Positions 42,752-51,545 are shown, counted from the stretch's first letter. The stretch: 64,000 nt of DNA from Methylibium sp035476815 (GCA_035476815.1 DATILD010000091.1:1-64000); one strand, 5' to 3'. The notes: a model not told the origin generated them from the letters alone. Made by a program: numbers and translations.

Positions 42752-44080
42752 ATGACGATCAAGGACCTCCAGGGCCATGCGCTGACCGGCGCCACGCCCG
42801 CCGCCCTCGACGCCTACGAGCAGGCGCTGCACCAGACCCGCTGCCTGGTCGGCGACCCGGTCGCGAGCGTCGACCGCGCGCTCGCCGCCGCGCCGGACAT
42901 GACCATGGCGCATGCGCTGAAGGCCTGGCTGATGCTGCTCGGCACCGAACCCAGCGGCCCGGCGGCGGCGCGCGCCTGCTGCGCGGCCGGCGCGGCGCTG
43001 GCGGCCGACGAGCGCGAGCGCGCCCACCTGCGCGGCGCGGCACTGCTGGCCGACGGGCACTGGCATACCGCCGCGCGGGCGCTCGAGGACCTCGCGCTCG
43101 CCCACCCGCGCGACGCGCTGGCGCTGCAGGTCGGCCACCAGCTCGACTTCTTCACCGGCGACTCGCGCATGCTGCGCGACCGCATCGCCCGCGCGCTGCC
43201 GTCCTGGGATGCCGGCACCCCCGGCTTCCACGCGCTGCTGGGCATGCACGCCTTCGGGCTCGAGGAGACCGGCGACTACGACGCGGCCGAGCGCCAGGGA
43301 CAGCGTGCCGTCGAGCTGCAGCCGCACGACAGCTGGGGCTGGCATGCGGTCGCGCATGTGGCCGAGATGCGCAACGCGCCGCGCGCCGGCATCGCCTGGC
43401 TGCAGCCGAACACCACCACCTGGGCCGAGGGCAGCTTCCTGGCGGTGCACAACTGGTGGCACCTGGCGCTGTTCCACCTGGAGCTCGACGACATCGACGA
43501 GGTGCTGCGGCTCTACGACGCCGCGATCGGCGGCCCCGCCTCCAGCGTCGTGCTGGACCTGCTCGACCAGAGCGCGCTGCTGTGGCGGCTGATGCTGCGC
43601 GGTATCGACGTCGGCAGGCGCTGGCAGCCGCTGGCCGAGCGCTGGGCGGCCGTCGGCGGGGCGGGAACCTACGCCTTCAACGACCTGCACGCGGCGATGG
43701 CCTGCATCGGCGCGGACCGCGAAGCCGCACTGCAGGCGCTGCTGGCGGCGCAGGACGAGGCGATGGCGCGCGACGACGACAACGCGGCCTTCACGCGCGA
43801 GGTCGGTTCGGCCGCGACGCGCGCGCTGGTCGCCTTCGGTGCCGGCGACTTCCGCACCTGCGTGGAGCTGCTGCGGCCGATCCGGCACCGCACGCACCGC
43901 TTCGGCGGCAGCCATGCGCAGCGCGACCTGATCGACCAGACGCTGATCGAGGCGGCGCTGCGCGGCGGCGACGGCGCCCTCGCGGCCGGGCTGATCGCCG
44001 AGCGTGCCGCGCTGCGTCCGCAGGGCGCGCCGACGCGGCACTGGGCCGCGCGCAGCCGCGCCCTCAACGGGATGGCGTGA
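42752..44080 (+). CDS. TTC38-like tetratricopeptide protein
   Basis: A 442-residue soluble helical protein of the type annotated as TTC38-like in eukaryotes and bacteria. TPR-like pairs run through most of the protein (MAHALKAWLMLLGTEP, TPGFHALLGMHAFGLEETGD, DSWGWHAVAHVAEMRN). A Trp/His-rich patch (VHNWWHLALFHLELDD) is characteristic. No catalytic motif is evident. It probably forms an operon with the desaturase-like gene upstream; the function is unknown. Confidence 0.82.
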   Translation: MTIKDLQGHALTGATPAALDAYEQALHQTRCLVGDPVASVDRALAAAPDMTMAHALKAWLMLLGTEPSGPAAARACCAAGAALAADERERAHLRGAALLADGHWHTAARALEDLALAHPRDALALQVGHQLDFFTGDSRMLRDRIARALPSWDAGTPGFHALLGMHAFGLEETGDYDAAERQGQRAVELQPHDSWGWHAVAHVAEMRNAPRAGIAWLQPNTTTWAEGSFLAVHNWWHLALFHLELDDIDEVLRLYDAAIGGPASSVVLDLLDQSALLWRLMLRGIDVGRRWQPLAERWAAVGGAGTYAFNDLHAAMACIGADREAALQALLAAQDEAMARDDDNAAFTREVGSAATRALVAFGAGDFRTCVELLRPIRHRTHRFGGSHAQRDLIDQTLIEAALRGGDGALAAGLIAERAALRPQGAPTRHWAARSRALNGMA

Positions 44081-44159
44081 CGGTGCCGACCCGCGGCCAC
44101 CAGTCGGCGGGGTCCGGGTCGAAGTCGGCGGCGGCGTGGCGCGTGGCGAGGTGGTGCAT
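44064..44159 (-). CDS. Possible 31-residue small protein with strong ribosome site
   Basis: A short minus-strand frame (begins MHHLATRHAAADFDPD, then ADWWPRVGTVTPSR). AAGGAG stands 6 nt before its ATG, one of the best ribosome sites in the window. It lies in the 168 bp gap between the TPR gene and yqaA and ends inside the antisense 3' end of the TPR gene. It is hydrophilic with a DWW centre; no family is known. It could be a leader or a real small protein. Confidence 0.4.
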   Translation of the reverse strand: MHHLATRHAAADFDPDPADWWPRVGTVTPSR

Positions 44160-44248
44160 GGCGATCTCCTTGCGGCGCACTGTCGCGCTGCCGGCCGCCG
44201 CCGTCCTGAAGCCGGACCTGAAGGGTTCTGAAAGGCGTGCGCCGCCGC

Positions 44249-44731
44249 TCAGGGGTGGAACTGCCCCGGCAGCACCCACAGCAGCAGCACCGTCACCGTC
44301 AGGTAGCGCGCGAACTTGCCGATCGCCATGTAGAGCAGGCAGGGCCAGAACGGCAGCCGCAGCCAGCCGGCCACCGCGCACAGCGGGTCGCCGACCACCG
44401 GCAGCCAGGACAGCAGGCAGGCCTTGGGGCCGAAACGCTGCAGCCAGTCGAGCGCGCGGTGCTCGACCGGCTTGTGGCGCACGCGCTCGACCGCGCGCTC
44501 GACCCCGTAGCCCATCCACCAGCTGACCGCCCCGCCGAGCGTGTTGCCGGCGGTCGCGACCAGGATCGCCGGCCAGAACAGCGCGGCGTTGAGCTTGACG
44601 AGCCCGAACACCGCCGGCTCGGAGCCCATCGGCAGCAAGGTCGCGGAGACGAAGGCGACGACGAACACCGTGCTCAGCCCGAACTTGGGCAGCGCGAGCA
44701 GTGCGAGCAGCGGTTCGAGCCAAGCCTCCAT
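44249..44731 (-). CDS. YqaA-family small membrane protein (SNARE-associated/VTT-like)
   Basis: A 160-residue inner-membrane protein of the YqaA branch of the DedA/VTT superfamily. About four hydrophobic segments are present, with FVSATLLPMGSEPAVFGLV, the glycine-rich VATAGNTLGGAVSWWMGYG and SWLPVVGDPLCAVAGWLRLP. Its function is unknown; DedA-like proteins move lipid carriers. The frame extends upstream to 44941, but the extra part is not membrane-like, so ATG 44731 was chosen. It is divergent from dusB. Confidence 0.88.
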   Translation of the reverse strand: MEAWLEPLLALLALPKFGLSTVFVVAFVSATLLPMGSEPAVFGLVKLNAALFWPAILVATAGNTLGGAVSWWMGYGVERAVERVRHKPVEHRALDWLQRFGPKACLLSWLPVVGDPLCAVAGWLRLPFWPCLLYMAIGKFARYLTVTVLLLWVLPGQFHP

Positions 44732-44843
44732 GCACCATGATTGTGACCGTGCGGCGCAGCATCGAAACGCATGCGGGCGACACGGTCCTGTCGTCGGCGT
44801 CGCCGCTATACTCTGCCCTCTTTTTAAGCAGCCCCGCTCCCCC

Positions 44844-45899
44844 GTGTCCCCCCTGCGCATCGGCCCGATAGCGGTCCCGAACCGGCTCTTCGTCGCGCCG
44901 ATGGCGGGCGTCACCGACCGGCCCTTCCGCATGCTGTGCAAGCGGCTCGGCGCCGGCTACGCGGTCAGCGAGATGGTCACGTCGCGGCGCGACCTGTGGG
45001 CCAGCCTGAAGACCTCGCGGCGCGCCGACCATACCGGCGAGGTCGCGTCGATCGCGGTGCAGATCGCCGGTACTTCAGCCGTCATGATGGCCGAGGCCGC
45101 GGCCTACAACATCGACCGCGGCGCCCAGGTCATCGACATCAACATGGGCTGCCCGGCCAAGAAGGTGTGCAACGTGTACGCCGGCTCGGCGCTGATGCGC
45201 GACGAACCGCTGGCGCTGCGCATCGTCGAGGCGGTCGTCACCGCCTGCGCGGCGCGCGGCGTGCCGGCGACGCTGAAGATGCGCACCGGCTGGGACGCGT
45301 CGAACCGCAACGCCGTCGCGCTGGCGCGCGCCGCCGAGGGCCTGGGCATCGCGATGCTCACCGTGCACGGCCGCACCCGCGAACAGGGCTACCGCGGCGA
45401 GGCCGAGCACGACACCGTCGCCGCGGTCAAGGCCGCGGTGCGCATCCCGGTGGTGGCCAACGGCGACATCGACACGCCCGAGCAGGCGCGCGCGGTGTTC
45501 GCGCGCACCGGCTGCGACGCGGTGATGATCGGCCGCGCGGCGCAGGGTCGGCCGTGGATCTTCCGCGAGATCGCGCATTTCCTCGCCACCGGCGAGCGGG
45601 CGCCCGAGCCGCGCACCGCCGAGGTCAAGGGCTGGCTGATCGAGCACCTGCACGACCATTACGCGCTGTACGGCTGGGACGACGCCGGCACCGGCGTGCG
45701 CAGTGCGCGCAAGCACATCGGCTGGACCGTCCACGGCCTGCCGGGCGGTGCGCTGTTCCGCGCCCGCATGAACACGCTCGACCGCTGCGAGGACCAGCTC
45801 GCCGCGGTCGCCGACTATTTCGACCATCTCGCCGCCGACCACGACCGACTGCCACGAGCAGCCGAGCGCGAGGACGAGCACGTAGAAGAAGCCGCATGA
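44844..45899 (+). CDS. dusB: tRNA-dihydrouridine synthase B
   Basis: A 351-residue FMN-dependent enzyme that reduces a uridine in the tRNA D-loop. Seen: LFVAPMAGVTDRPFRMLCKR at the N-terminus, DINMGCPAKKVCNVYAGSAL with the catalytic Cys, TLKMRTGWD, TVHGRTREQGY, NGDIDTPEQA and VMIGRAAQGRPWIF. The start is GTG 44844 (VSPLRIGPIAVPNR). Its stop overlaps the fis ATG (ATGA), the classic dusB-fis operon. Confidence 0.96.
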   Translation: MSPLRIGPIAVPNRLFVAPMAGVTDRPFRMLCKRLGAGYAVSEMVTSRRDLWASLKTSRRADHTGEVASIAVQIAGTSAVMMAEAAAYNIDRGAQVIDINMGCPAKKVCNVYAGSALMRDEPLALRIVEAVVTACAARGVPATLKMRTGWDASNRNAVALARAAEGLGIAMLTVHGRTREQGYRGEAEHDTVAAVKAAVRIPVVANGDIDTPEQARAVFARTGCDAVMIGRAAQGRPWIFREIAHFLATGERAPEPRTAEVKGWLIEHLHDHYALYGWDDAGTGVRSARKHIGWTVHGLPGGALFRARMNTLDRCEDQLAAVADYFDHLAADHDRLPRAAEREDEHVEEAA

Positions 45900-46132
45900 G
45901 CAAGAAGCACATCGACGCCTGCATCCGCGAGAGCCTGGAGACCTACTTCAAGGACCTGCGCGGGGCCGAACCGCATGCCGTCTACGACATGGTGATGCAG
46001 GTGGTGGAGAAGCCGCTGCTCGACGTGGTGATGCAACACGCCGAGGGCAACCAGTCGCGCGCCGCCGAATGGCTGGGCATCAACCGCAACACGCTGCGCC
46101 GCAAGCTGGTCGAGCACAAGTTGATCAAATGA
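45896..46132 (+). CDS. fis: Fis-family DNA-binding protein
   Basis: A 78-residue nucleoid protein and transcription factor. The C-terminal helix-turn-helix is GNQSRAAEWLGINRNTLRRK (~52-71), preceded by the dimerisation helices LETYFKDLRG and PLLDVVMQHAEG. Coupled to dusB by ATGA. A family A repeat begins immediately behind its stop codon, before purH. Confidence 0.95.
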   Translation: MSKKHIDACIRESLETYFKDLRGAEPHAVYDMVMQVVEKPLLDVVMQHAEGNQSRAAEWLGINRNTLRRKLVEHKLIK

Positions 46133-46133
46133 C

Positions 46134-46221
46134 CCACCCCCGTTGCGGCTGCGCCGCTCCCCCTCAAGGGAGCGCCGCTGGCGGACCGGCAAAGCCGGAT
46201 CCGCGGCGGCTGCGCGGCAGG
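46134..46221. repeat. Dispersed GC-rich repeat, family A (copy 2)
   Basis: Same order of blocks as at 26608: CCACCCCCGTTGCGGCTGCG, CCGCTCCCCCTCAAGGGAGC, GCCGCTGGCGGACCGG, CAAAGCCGGATCCGCGGC. It starts directly after the fis stop (TGACCCACCCCCG) and fills the gap to purH. Confidence 0.8.
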
Positions 46222-46267
46222 CCCGCGCTGTCAGACCCCTCGGCGTGACCCGCAACGCACCCAAGAC

Positions 46268-47863
46268 ATGAAGAACCTCACTGCCCTCCTCTCGGTCTCC
46301 GACAAGACCGGCATCGTCGACCTCGCCCGCGCGCTGCATGCGCAGGGCGTGAAGCTGCTGTCCACCGGCGGCACCGCCAAGCTGCTGGCCGAGGCCGGCC
46401 TGCCGGTCACCGAGGTGGCTGACCACACCGGCTTCCCCGAGATGCTCGACGGCCGCGTGAAGACGCTGCACCCGAAGATCCACGGCGGCCTGCTGGCGCG
46501 CCGTGACGTGCCCGAGCACATGGCCGCGCTGGCCGCGCAGGGCATCGCGACCATCGACCTGCTGATCGTCAACCTCTACCCCTTCGAGGCCACGGTCGCC
46601 AAGCCCGGCTGCACGCTCGAGGAGGCGATCGAGAACATCGACATCGGCGGGCCGGCGATGGTGCGCTCGGCGGCGAAGAACTGGAAGGACGTGGCGGTGC
46701 TGACCGACGCGTCGCAGTACGCCGGCGTGGTCACCGAGCTGCAGCGTGACGGCCAAGTCGGCGAGGCGACGCGCTTCGCGCTCGCGGTCGCGGCCTTCAA
46801 CCGCATCAGCAACTACGACGCGGCGATCAGCGACCACCTGTCCGCGCTGCGCCCCGACGGCAGCCGAACCGAGTTCCCGGCCCAGAGCAACGGCCGCTTC
46901 GTCAAGCTGCAAGACTTGCGCTACGGCGAGAACCCGCACCAGGCCGCGGCCTTCTACCGCGACCTTTACCCGGCGCCCGGCTCGCTGGTCACGGCCGTGC
47001 AGCTGCAGGGCAAGGAGCTGTCCTACAACAACATCGCCGACGCGGACGCGGCCTGGGAATGCGTGAAGAGCTTCGACGCCGCCACCCCCGCCTGCGTGAT
47101 CGTCAAGCACGCCAACCCCTGCGGCGTCGCGCTCGGCGCCAGCAGCGCCGAGGCCTATGCGAAGGCCTTCAAGACCGATCCCACGTCGGCCTTCGGCGGC
47201 ATCATCGCCTTCAACACGGTGGTCGACGAGGCCGCGGCCCAGGCGATTGCGAAGCAGTTCGTCGAGGTGCTGATCGCGCCGGCCTACACCGAGGGCGCGC
47301 TGGCGGTCTTCAAGGCCAAGGCCAACACGCGCGTGCTGACCATCTCGCTCGACGGCGTCCAGCGCGGCGCCCGGGACGCCTGGTCGCGTGGACTGAACGC
47401 GCACGACGTCAAGCGCGTCGGCTCGGGCCTGCTGATCCAGAGCGCCGACAACCACGAGCTGGCCGAGGCCGACCTGAAGCTGGTCACGAAGCGGGCACCG
47501 ACCGCGACCCAGACCGCCGACCTGCTGTTCGCGTGGAAGGTCGCGAAGTTCGTCAAGAGCAACGCGATCGTGTTCTGCGGCGGCGGCATGACGCTGGGCG
47601 TCGGCGCCGGCCAGATGAGCCGGCTCGACAGCGCGCGCATCGCCAGCATCAAGGCCCAGCATGCCGGGCTGACGCTCTCGGGCTCGTGCGTCGCCAGCGA
47701 CGCCTTCTTCCCGTTCCGCGACGGGCTGGACGTGCTGGCCGACGCCGGCGCGACCTGCGTGATCCAGCCCGGCGGCAGCGTCAAGGACGACGAGGTGATC
47801 GCGGCCGCCGACGAGCGCAGCATCGCGATGCTGCTGACCGGCGTGCGCCACTTCCGCCACTAG
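46268..47863 (+). CDS. purH: Bifunctional AICAR transformylase/IMP cyclohydrolase
   Basis: A 531-residue enzyme for the last two steps of IMP synthesis. The N-terminal cyclohydrolase part is MKNLTALLSVSDKTGIVDLA, then LLSTGGTAKLL and RVKTLHPKIHGGLLARR. The C-terminal transformylase part has DLRYGENPHQAAAFY, CVIVKHANPCGVALG (catalytic Lys-His), and SDAFFPFRDGLDVLADAG. Length and motifs are standard. dusB-fis-purH is a familiar Burkholderiales order. Confidence 0.97.
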   Translation: MKNLTALLSVSDKTGIVDLARALHAQGVKLLSTGGTAKLLAEAGLPVTEVADHTGFPEMLDGRVKTLHPKIHGGLLARRDVPEHMAALAAQGIATIDLLIVNLYPFEATVAKPGCTLEEAIENIDIGGPAMVRSAAKNWKDVAVLTDASQYAGVVTELQRDGQVGEATRFALAVAAFNRISNYDAAISDHLSALRPDGSRTEFPAQSNGRFVKLQDLRYGENPHQAAAFYRDLYPAPGSLVTAVQLQGKELSYNNIADADAAWECVKSFDAATPACVIVKHANPCGVALGASSAEAYAKAFKTDPTSAFGGIIAFNTVVDEAAAQAIAKQFVEVLIAPAYTEGALAVFKAKANTRVLTISLDGVQRGARDAWSRGLNAHDVKRVGSGLLIQSADNHELAEADLKLVTKRAPTATQTADLLFAWKVAKFVKSNAIVFCGGGMTLGVGAGQMSRLDSARIASIKAQHAGLTLSGSCVASDAFFPFRDGLDVLADAGATCVIQPGGSVKDDEVIAAADERSIAMLLTGVRHFRH

Positions 47864-47892
47864 CGGTTGCAAGGCGCGCTTAGCATCGCGCC

Positions 47893-48519
47893 ATGTCCTT
47901 CGCCGCCAACGCCGCCGGCCTCGCGCTGTCCTTCGTCGCCCGGCTGATCACCGGTGCGCAGGGCCATTGGTACGGCTGCCCGCCGAAGGCCGAGCAGCGC
48001 ATCTACTTCGCCAACCACCAGAGCCACCTCGACTGGGTGCTGATCTGGGCCTCGCTGCCGCGCGACCTGCGCGCGACGACGCGGCCGATCGCGGCGAGGG
48101 ACTACTGGACCTCGAGCAAGCTCAGGCACTGGATCACGCGCGAGGTCTTCAACGCGGTCTACGTCAATCGGCAGCGTAGCGACGACCAGGACCCGCTCGA
48201 GCCGCTGGTCGACGCGCTGCGCCAGGGCGACTCGCTGGTCATCTTCCCCGAGGGCACGCGCGGCAGCGGCGGCCTGCCGGCGGCCTTCAAGAGCGGGCTG
48301 TACCACCTGGCCGAACAATTCCCCCAGGTCACGCTGGTGCCGGCGTGGATCGACAACGTGCAGCGCGTGATGCCCAAGGGCGAGGTCGTGCCGGTGCCGA
48401 TCCTGTGCTCGGTGACCTTCGGCGCGCCGCTGGCGCCGCCGCAGCCGGGCGAGGACAAGCGCGCCTTCCTCGAACGGGCGCGTGACGCGGTGGTCGCCCT
48501 GGAGGCCGTGGCCGCATGA
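47893..48519 (+). CDS. Lysophospholipid acyltransferase family protein (PlsC-like)
   Basis: A 208-residue acyltransferase with motif I NHQSHLD (catalytic His-x4-Asp, ~38-44) and motif III FPEGTRGSG (~122). It transfers an acyl chain to a lysophospholipid or related acceptor. The sequence is shorter and different from the main PlsC. It is followed, across a duplicated repeat, by a CdsA-like gene, so the pair could make CDP-diacylglycerol for a special lipid pathway. Confidence 0.9.
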   Translation: MSFAANAAGLALSFVARLITGAQGHWYGCPPKAEQRIYFANHQSHLDWVLIWASLPRDLRATTRPIAARDYWTSSKLRHWITREVFNAVYVNRQRSDDQDPLEPLVDALRQGDSLVIFPEGTRGSGGLPAAFKSGLYHLAEQFPQVTLVPAWIDNVQRVMPKGEVVPVPILCSVTFGAPLAPPQPGEDKRAFLERARDAVVALEAVAA

Positions 48520-48520
48520 G

Positions 48521-48691
48521 CGCCGCCGCGCCGGGCCGCCCCAAGCAAGGCGCTCCCCTCACGGAGGGGGGCTCGCCGTACCCGGCGAGCGGGGTGTCGT
48601 CATGCCGCGCCGCCGCGCCGGGCCGCCCCAAGCAAGGCGCGCCCCTCGCGGAGGGGTGCTCGCCGTACCCGGCGAGCGGGGTGTCGTCATG
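48521..48691. repeat. Tandem duplicate of family B repeat (copies 4 and 5)
   Basis: Two ~84 bp near-identical units (48521-48604 and 48608-48691). Each has CGCCGGGCCGCCCCAAGCAA, a CCCCTC/GAGGGG hairpin, a CTCGCCG/CGGCGAG hairpin and a terminal GGGTGTCGTCATG. The ATG of unit 5 is the start of the CdsA-like gene; the ATG of unit 4 is in the same frame, so an extended N-terminus is possible. Confidence 0.88.
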
Positions 48692-49663
48692 AGCAGTCTG
48701 CGCGAGCTCGGCGTCGGCGACCAGATCGGGCTGCTGTTCCTGATCCTGTTCGGCGTGCTGCTGCTCGTCTCGGCGCTGTCCTTCGTGGCCTCGCTGCGCG
48801 AGCGCACGCCCGAGCAGCGCGAGGCCTTCGAGCGCTTCCTGCGCGACCTGCGTGCGGTGTGGGTGTTCGCCACGCTGTTCTGGCTGGCCTGGGTGTCGGG
48901 CCCGCTGGGCGCGACGCTGCTGTTCGGCGGCGTGGCCTTCCTGGCGCTGCGCGAGTACATCACGCTGATGCACACGCGCCGCAGCGACCACCGCAGCCTG
49001 CTGCTGGCCTTCTTCGTGGTCCTGCCGCTGCAGTTCACGCTGGTCGGCACGCGCCACTTCGACCTGTTCAGCGTCTTCATCCCGGTCTACATGTTCCTGG
49101 CGCTGCCGGTCGTCAGCGCGCTGGCCGGCGACCCCGAGCGCTTCCTCGAGCGCAACGCCAAGATCCAGTGGGGCGTGATGGTCTGCGTCTACGGCCTGAG
49201 CCACACGCCGGCGCTGCTGCTGCTGCAGTTCCCGAAGTTCCAGGACCGCGGCGCCTTCCTGGTGTTCTTCCTGGTCGTCGTGGTGGCGGTCGCGCAGATC
49301 GTGCAGGAGCTCGCCAGCCGCCGGCTGCGGCGCCGGCCGGTGGCGCGGCAGATCAGCCGCAGCTTCTCCTACCGCGCCTGGGCGATCGGCGCCGTCACGG
49401 CCGCGCTGGTCGGCGGTCTGCTGTACTGGATCACGCCCTTCAAGGCGCCGCAGGCGGTGGCGATGGCGCTGCTGGCCAGCGCCTGCGGCACGCTGGGCGA
49501 GTTCGTGATGAAGGCGCTCAAGCGCGACGCCGGCGTGCGCTGGTGGGGCAACCGCGCGTCGGTGACCGGCGCGGTGGGGCTGCTCGACCGCGTGGCGCCG
49601 CTGTGCTTCGCGGCGCCGGTGTTCTTCCACTCGGTGCGCTGGTACTTCGACCTGAGAATCTGA
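48689..49663 (+). CDS. Phosphatidate cytidylyltransferase (CdsA-like)
   Basis: A 324-residue polytopic membrane enzyme (about eight helices) that makes CDP-diacylglycerol from CTP and phosphatidate. The CdsA-type end is recognisable: FVMKALKRDAGVRWWGNRAS, then GAVGLLDRVAPLCFAAPVFF, with the conserved Lys/Arg and Asp. The usual S-x3-KR-x4-KD signature is altered (MKALKRDAG), as in the branch paired with small acyltransferases. ATG 48689 is provided by the repeat; relatives start near SLRELG. Confidence 0.88.
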   Translation: MSSLRELGVGDQIGLLFLILFGVLLLVSALSFVASLRERTPEQREAFERFLRDLRAVWVFATLFWLAWVSGPLGATLLFGGVAFLALREYITLMHTRRSDHRSLLLAFFVVLPLQFTLVGTRHFDLFSVFIPVYMFLALPVVSALAGDPERFLERNAKIQWGVMVCVYGLSHTPALLLLQFPKFQDRGAFLVFFLVVVVAVAQIVQELASRRLRRRPVARQISRSFSYRAWAIGAVTAALVGGLLYWITPFKAPQAVAMALLASACGTLGEFVMKALKRDAGVRWWGNRASVTGAVGLLDRVAPLCFAAPVFFHSVRWYFDLRI

Positions 49664-49667
49664 GCCG

Positions 49668-50216
49668 ATGAGAATCCTCGGCATCGACCCTGGCCTGCGC
49701 ACCACCGGGTTCGGCGTCATTGACGTCGCAGGCCCGCGACTGCACTACGTCGCCAGCGGCACCATCTCCACCGGCGCGCTGCCCAATGGCGACCTGCCGG
49801 GCCGGTTGAAGCTGATCTTCGAGGGCGTGCGCGAGGTGATGGCGCGCTACGCGCCCGACTGCGCGGCGGTCGAGATCGTGTTCGTCAACGTCAACCCGCA
49901 GTCGACGCTGCTGCTCGGCCAGGCGCGCGGTGCGGCTCTGGCGGCGCTGGTCTCGGGCGGACTGGCGGTGTCGGAGTACACCGCGCTGCAGATGAAGAAG
50001 GCCGTGGTCGGCCACGGCCAGGCGAAGAAGGAACAGGTGCAGGCGATGGTCGCGCGGCTGCTCGCGCTGCCCGGCGAGCCCGGCAGGGACGCCGCCGACG
50101 CGCTGGGCCTGGCGATCAGCCACGCCCATGCGGGCCGCTCGCTGGCGGCGCTGGAGGCGGCCGCGCCGCTCGCGCGCCGCGCCCACGCCCAGTACCGCAA
50201 GGGCCGCGCGTACTGA
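49668..50216 (+). CDS. ruvC: Crossover junction endodeoxyribonuclease RuvC
   Basis: A 182-residue Holliday-junction resolvase dimer. Catalytic acids: Asp7 in LGIDPGLRTTGFG, Glu in AAVEIVFVNVNPQSTL, and the Asp pair in GRDAADALGLAISHAH. The start ATG 49668 lies 4 bp after the preceding stop. ruvA and ruvB, which often follow, are not here; ruvC is directly convergent with the quinoprotein accessory operon, leaving only 19 bp between. Confidence 0.97.
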   Translation: MRILGIDPGLRTTGFGVIDVAGPRLHYVASGTISTGALPNGDLPGRLKLIFEGVREVMARYAPDCAAVEIVFVNVNPQSTLLLGQARGAALAALVSGGLAVSEYTALQMKKAVVGHGQAKKEQVQAMVARLLALPGEPGRDAADALGLAISHAHAGRSLAALEAAAPLARRAHAQYRKGRAY

Positions 50217-50235
50217 TGGCGCGCGGCGCGCCGGT

Positions 50236-51075
50236 TCAGCCCTGCAGCGGCCGCCAGTTGACGCCGCGCTTCTCGAACATCGCGCGCAGCTGGCCGCCGG
50301 TGGCGAGTTCGTTCAGGCGCTTCTGCAGCGCCTCGGCCAGGTCGGAATGGCCCTTCTTCACCGCCATGCCGACCGCCCAGCCGTCGCGCGGCACGCGCGG
50401 CGTAGGGATCGGGAAGACGGCGTAGCGCGGTTTGCCCGCGAGCGTCGATTCGAGCTCCGAGGCCAGCCCGGCCGCCGCGATCGCGTCGCCGGCCAGCAGG
50501 GCCTGCGCGGCCGACACGCCGTCGGGGTGCTTCGAGGTGATGGTGTCGCGCAGCGCGCCCCCCTCGGCGCCGAGCATCAGCCAGCCGGCCAGCGACAGGC
50601 CCGACACCGCGATCGGCTGGCCCTTCAGCGCCGCCAGCGACTCGGGCACCGGGCCGCGCTCGCGGTCCCAGGCCAGCAGCACGCGCTCCTGGTAGTAGGG
50701 GCCGAAGATCGAGACCTGGGGCACCTTGTCGATCAGCGGCCGGTCGACCGGCACGTGCAGCATCACGTCGGCCGGCCCCCAGCCGAGGTAGTGGCCGCGC
50801 CAGACGGCGTGGCGCAGGTCGTCCTCGAGCGCGTCGTCGGCGCGCATCGCCAGCAGGTTGGGCTTGACGCCCAGGCCCTCGGCCAGCGCCGCGGCGAGGT
50901 CGACGTCGATGCCCTGACCGGCCACGTGAAAGGGCGGCATGTCCTGGTAGACGGCGACGATCAGGCTGCCGCGCTGCCTGACCTTCTGCAGCGCCGACGG
51001 CGCGTCCTGCGCCCAGGCGCCGCCGGCCAGCGGCGCGAACGCCGCCGCGGCCAGCAGCCGGCGACGGTCGATCAC
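50236..51075 (-). CDS. Quinoprotein-associated periplasmic binding protein (MxaJ/XoxJ-like)
   Basis: A 279-residue periplasmic type II solute-binding-fold protein with an Arg-rich signal (IDRRRLLAAAAFAPLAGGAW). The fold begins VRQRGSLIVAVYQDMPPFHV and contains GIDVDLAAALAEGLGVKPN. XoxJ/MxaJ-like proteins are thought to help activate or assemble PQQ alcohol dehydrogenases rather than import solutes. The start is a GTG at 51075 that overlaps the cytochrome stop (GTGA), so it is translated with the PedF-like cytochrome and shares its sigma-54 promoter. Confidence 0.88.
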   Translation of the reverse strand: MIDRRRLLAAAAFAPLAGGAWAQDAPSALQKVRQRGSLIVAVYQDMPPFHVAGQGIDVDLAAALAEGLGVKPNLLAMRADDALEDDLRHAVWRGHYLGWGPADVMLHVPVDRPLIDKVPQVSIFGPYYQERVLLAWDRERGPVPESLAALKGQPIAVSGLSLAGWLMLGAEGGALRDTITSKHPDGVSAAQALLAGDAIAAAGLASELESTLAGKPRYAVFPIPTPRVPRDGWAVGMAVKKGHSDLAEALQKRLNELATGGQLRAMFEKRGVNWRPLQG

Positions 51076-51545
51076 AGCGGCTTCTCGCGACGGACCTCGA
51101 GGTAGGACTTGATCGCCCACACCGCTTCCTGCTGCAGGATGCCCTCGAAGGGCGGCATGTAGACCGCGCCGTTGCGCACCTTGCCGTTGCGCACCGACGT
51201 CACGAAGTACTGGTCCATCTCGGCCACGCAGCTCGCCTTCTTGCCGGCGTCGGCGATGTTGACGCAGTCGTTGTCGAGCTTGCGCAGATCGGGGGCGATG
51301 CCGCCCGAGATCGCCTCGAGGCCGTGGCAGCGCGCGCAGTTCTGGTTGTAGGCCGAGGTGCCGACCTTGATGGCTGCGTCGTTCTTGCGGTAGGGGTTCT
51401 CGGTCTTCCAGGCCTCGCCGAGCGGGGGCAGGGCCTTGGTGTCGACCGGCTGCGGCGTCACGTCGCCATGGGCGAAGGCACCGGTGGCGGCGCCGAGAAG
51501 GGCAGCGGCAATCGCGCTGCGGATCCAAGTCTTGCGGGAACTCAT
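51072..51545 (-). CDS. pedF: PedF-like cytochrome c-550, electron acceptor of quinoprotein alcohol dehydrogenase
   Basis: A 157-residue periplasmic monohaem cytochrome c. It has a signal peptide to about residue 25 (GAATGAFAHGD), haem motif CARCH (70-74), and axial Met130 in VYMPPFEG. An extra Cys pair (Cys94, Cys106) is typical of this group. It should take electrons from PQQ-alcohol dehydrogenase and pass them to a terminal oxidase. I chose ATG 51545, preceded by CTGGAGCAACCCGGA; a -24/-12 promoter lies 46-61 bp upstream of it. Confidence 0.92.
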   Translation of the reverse strand: MSSRKTWIRSAIAAALLGAATGAFAHGDVTPQPVDTKALPPLGEAWKTENPYRKNDAAIKVGTSAYNQNCARCHGLEAISGGIAPDLRKLDNDCVNIADAGKKASCVAEMDQYFVTSVRNGKVRNGAVYMPPFEGILQQEAVWAIKSYLEVRREKPL

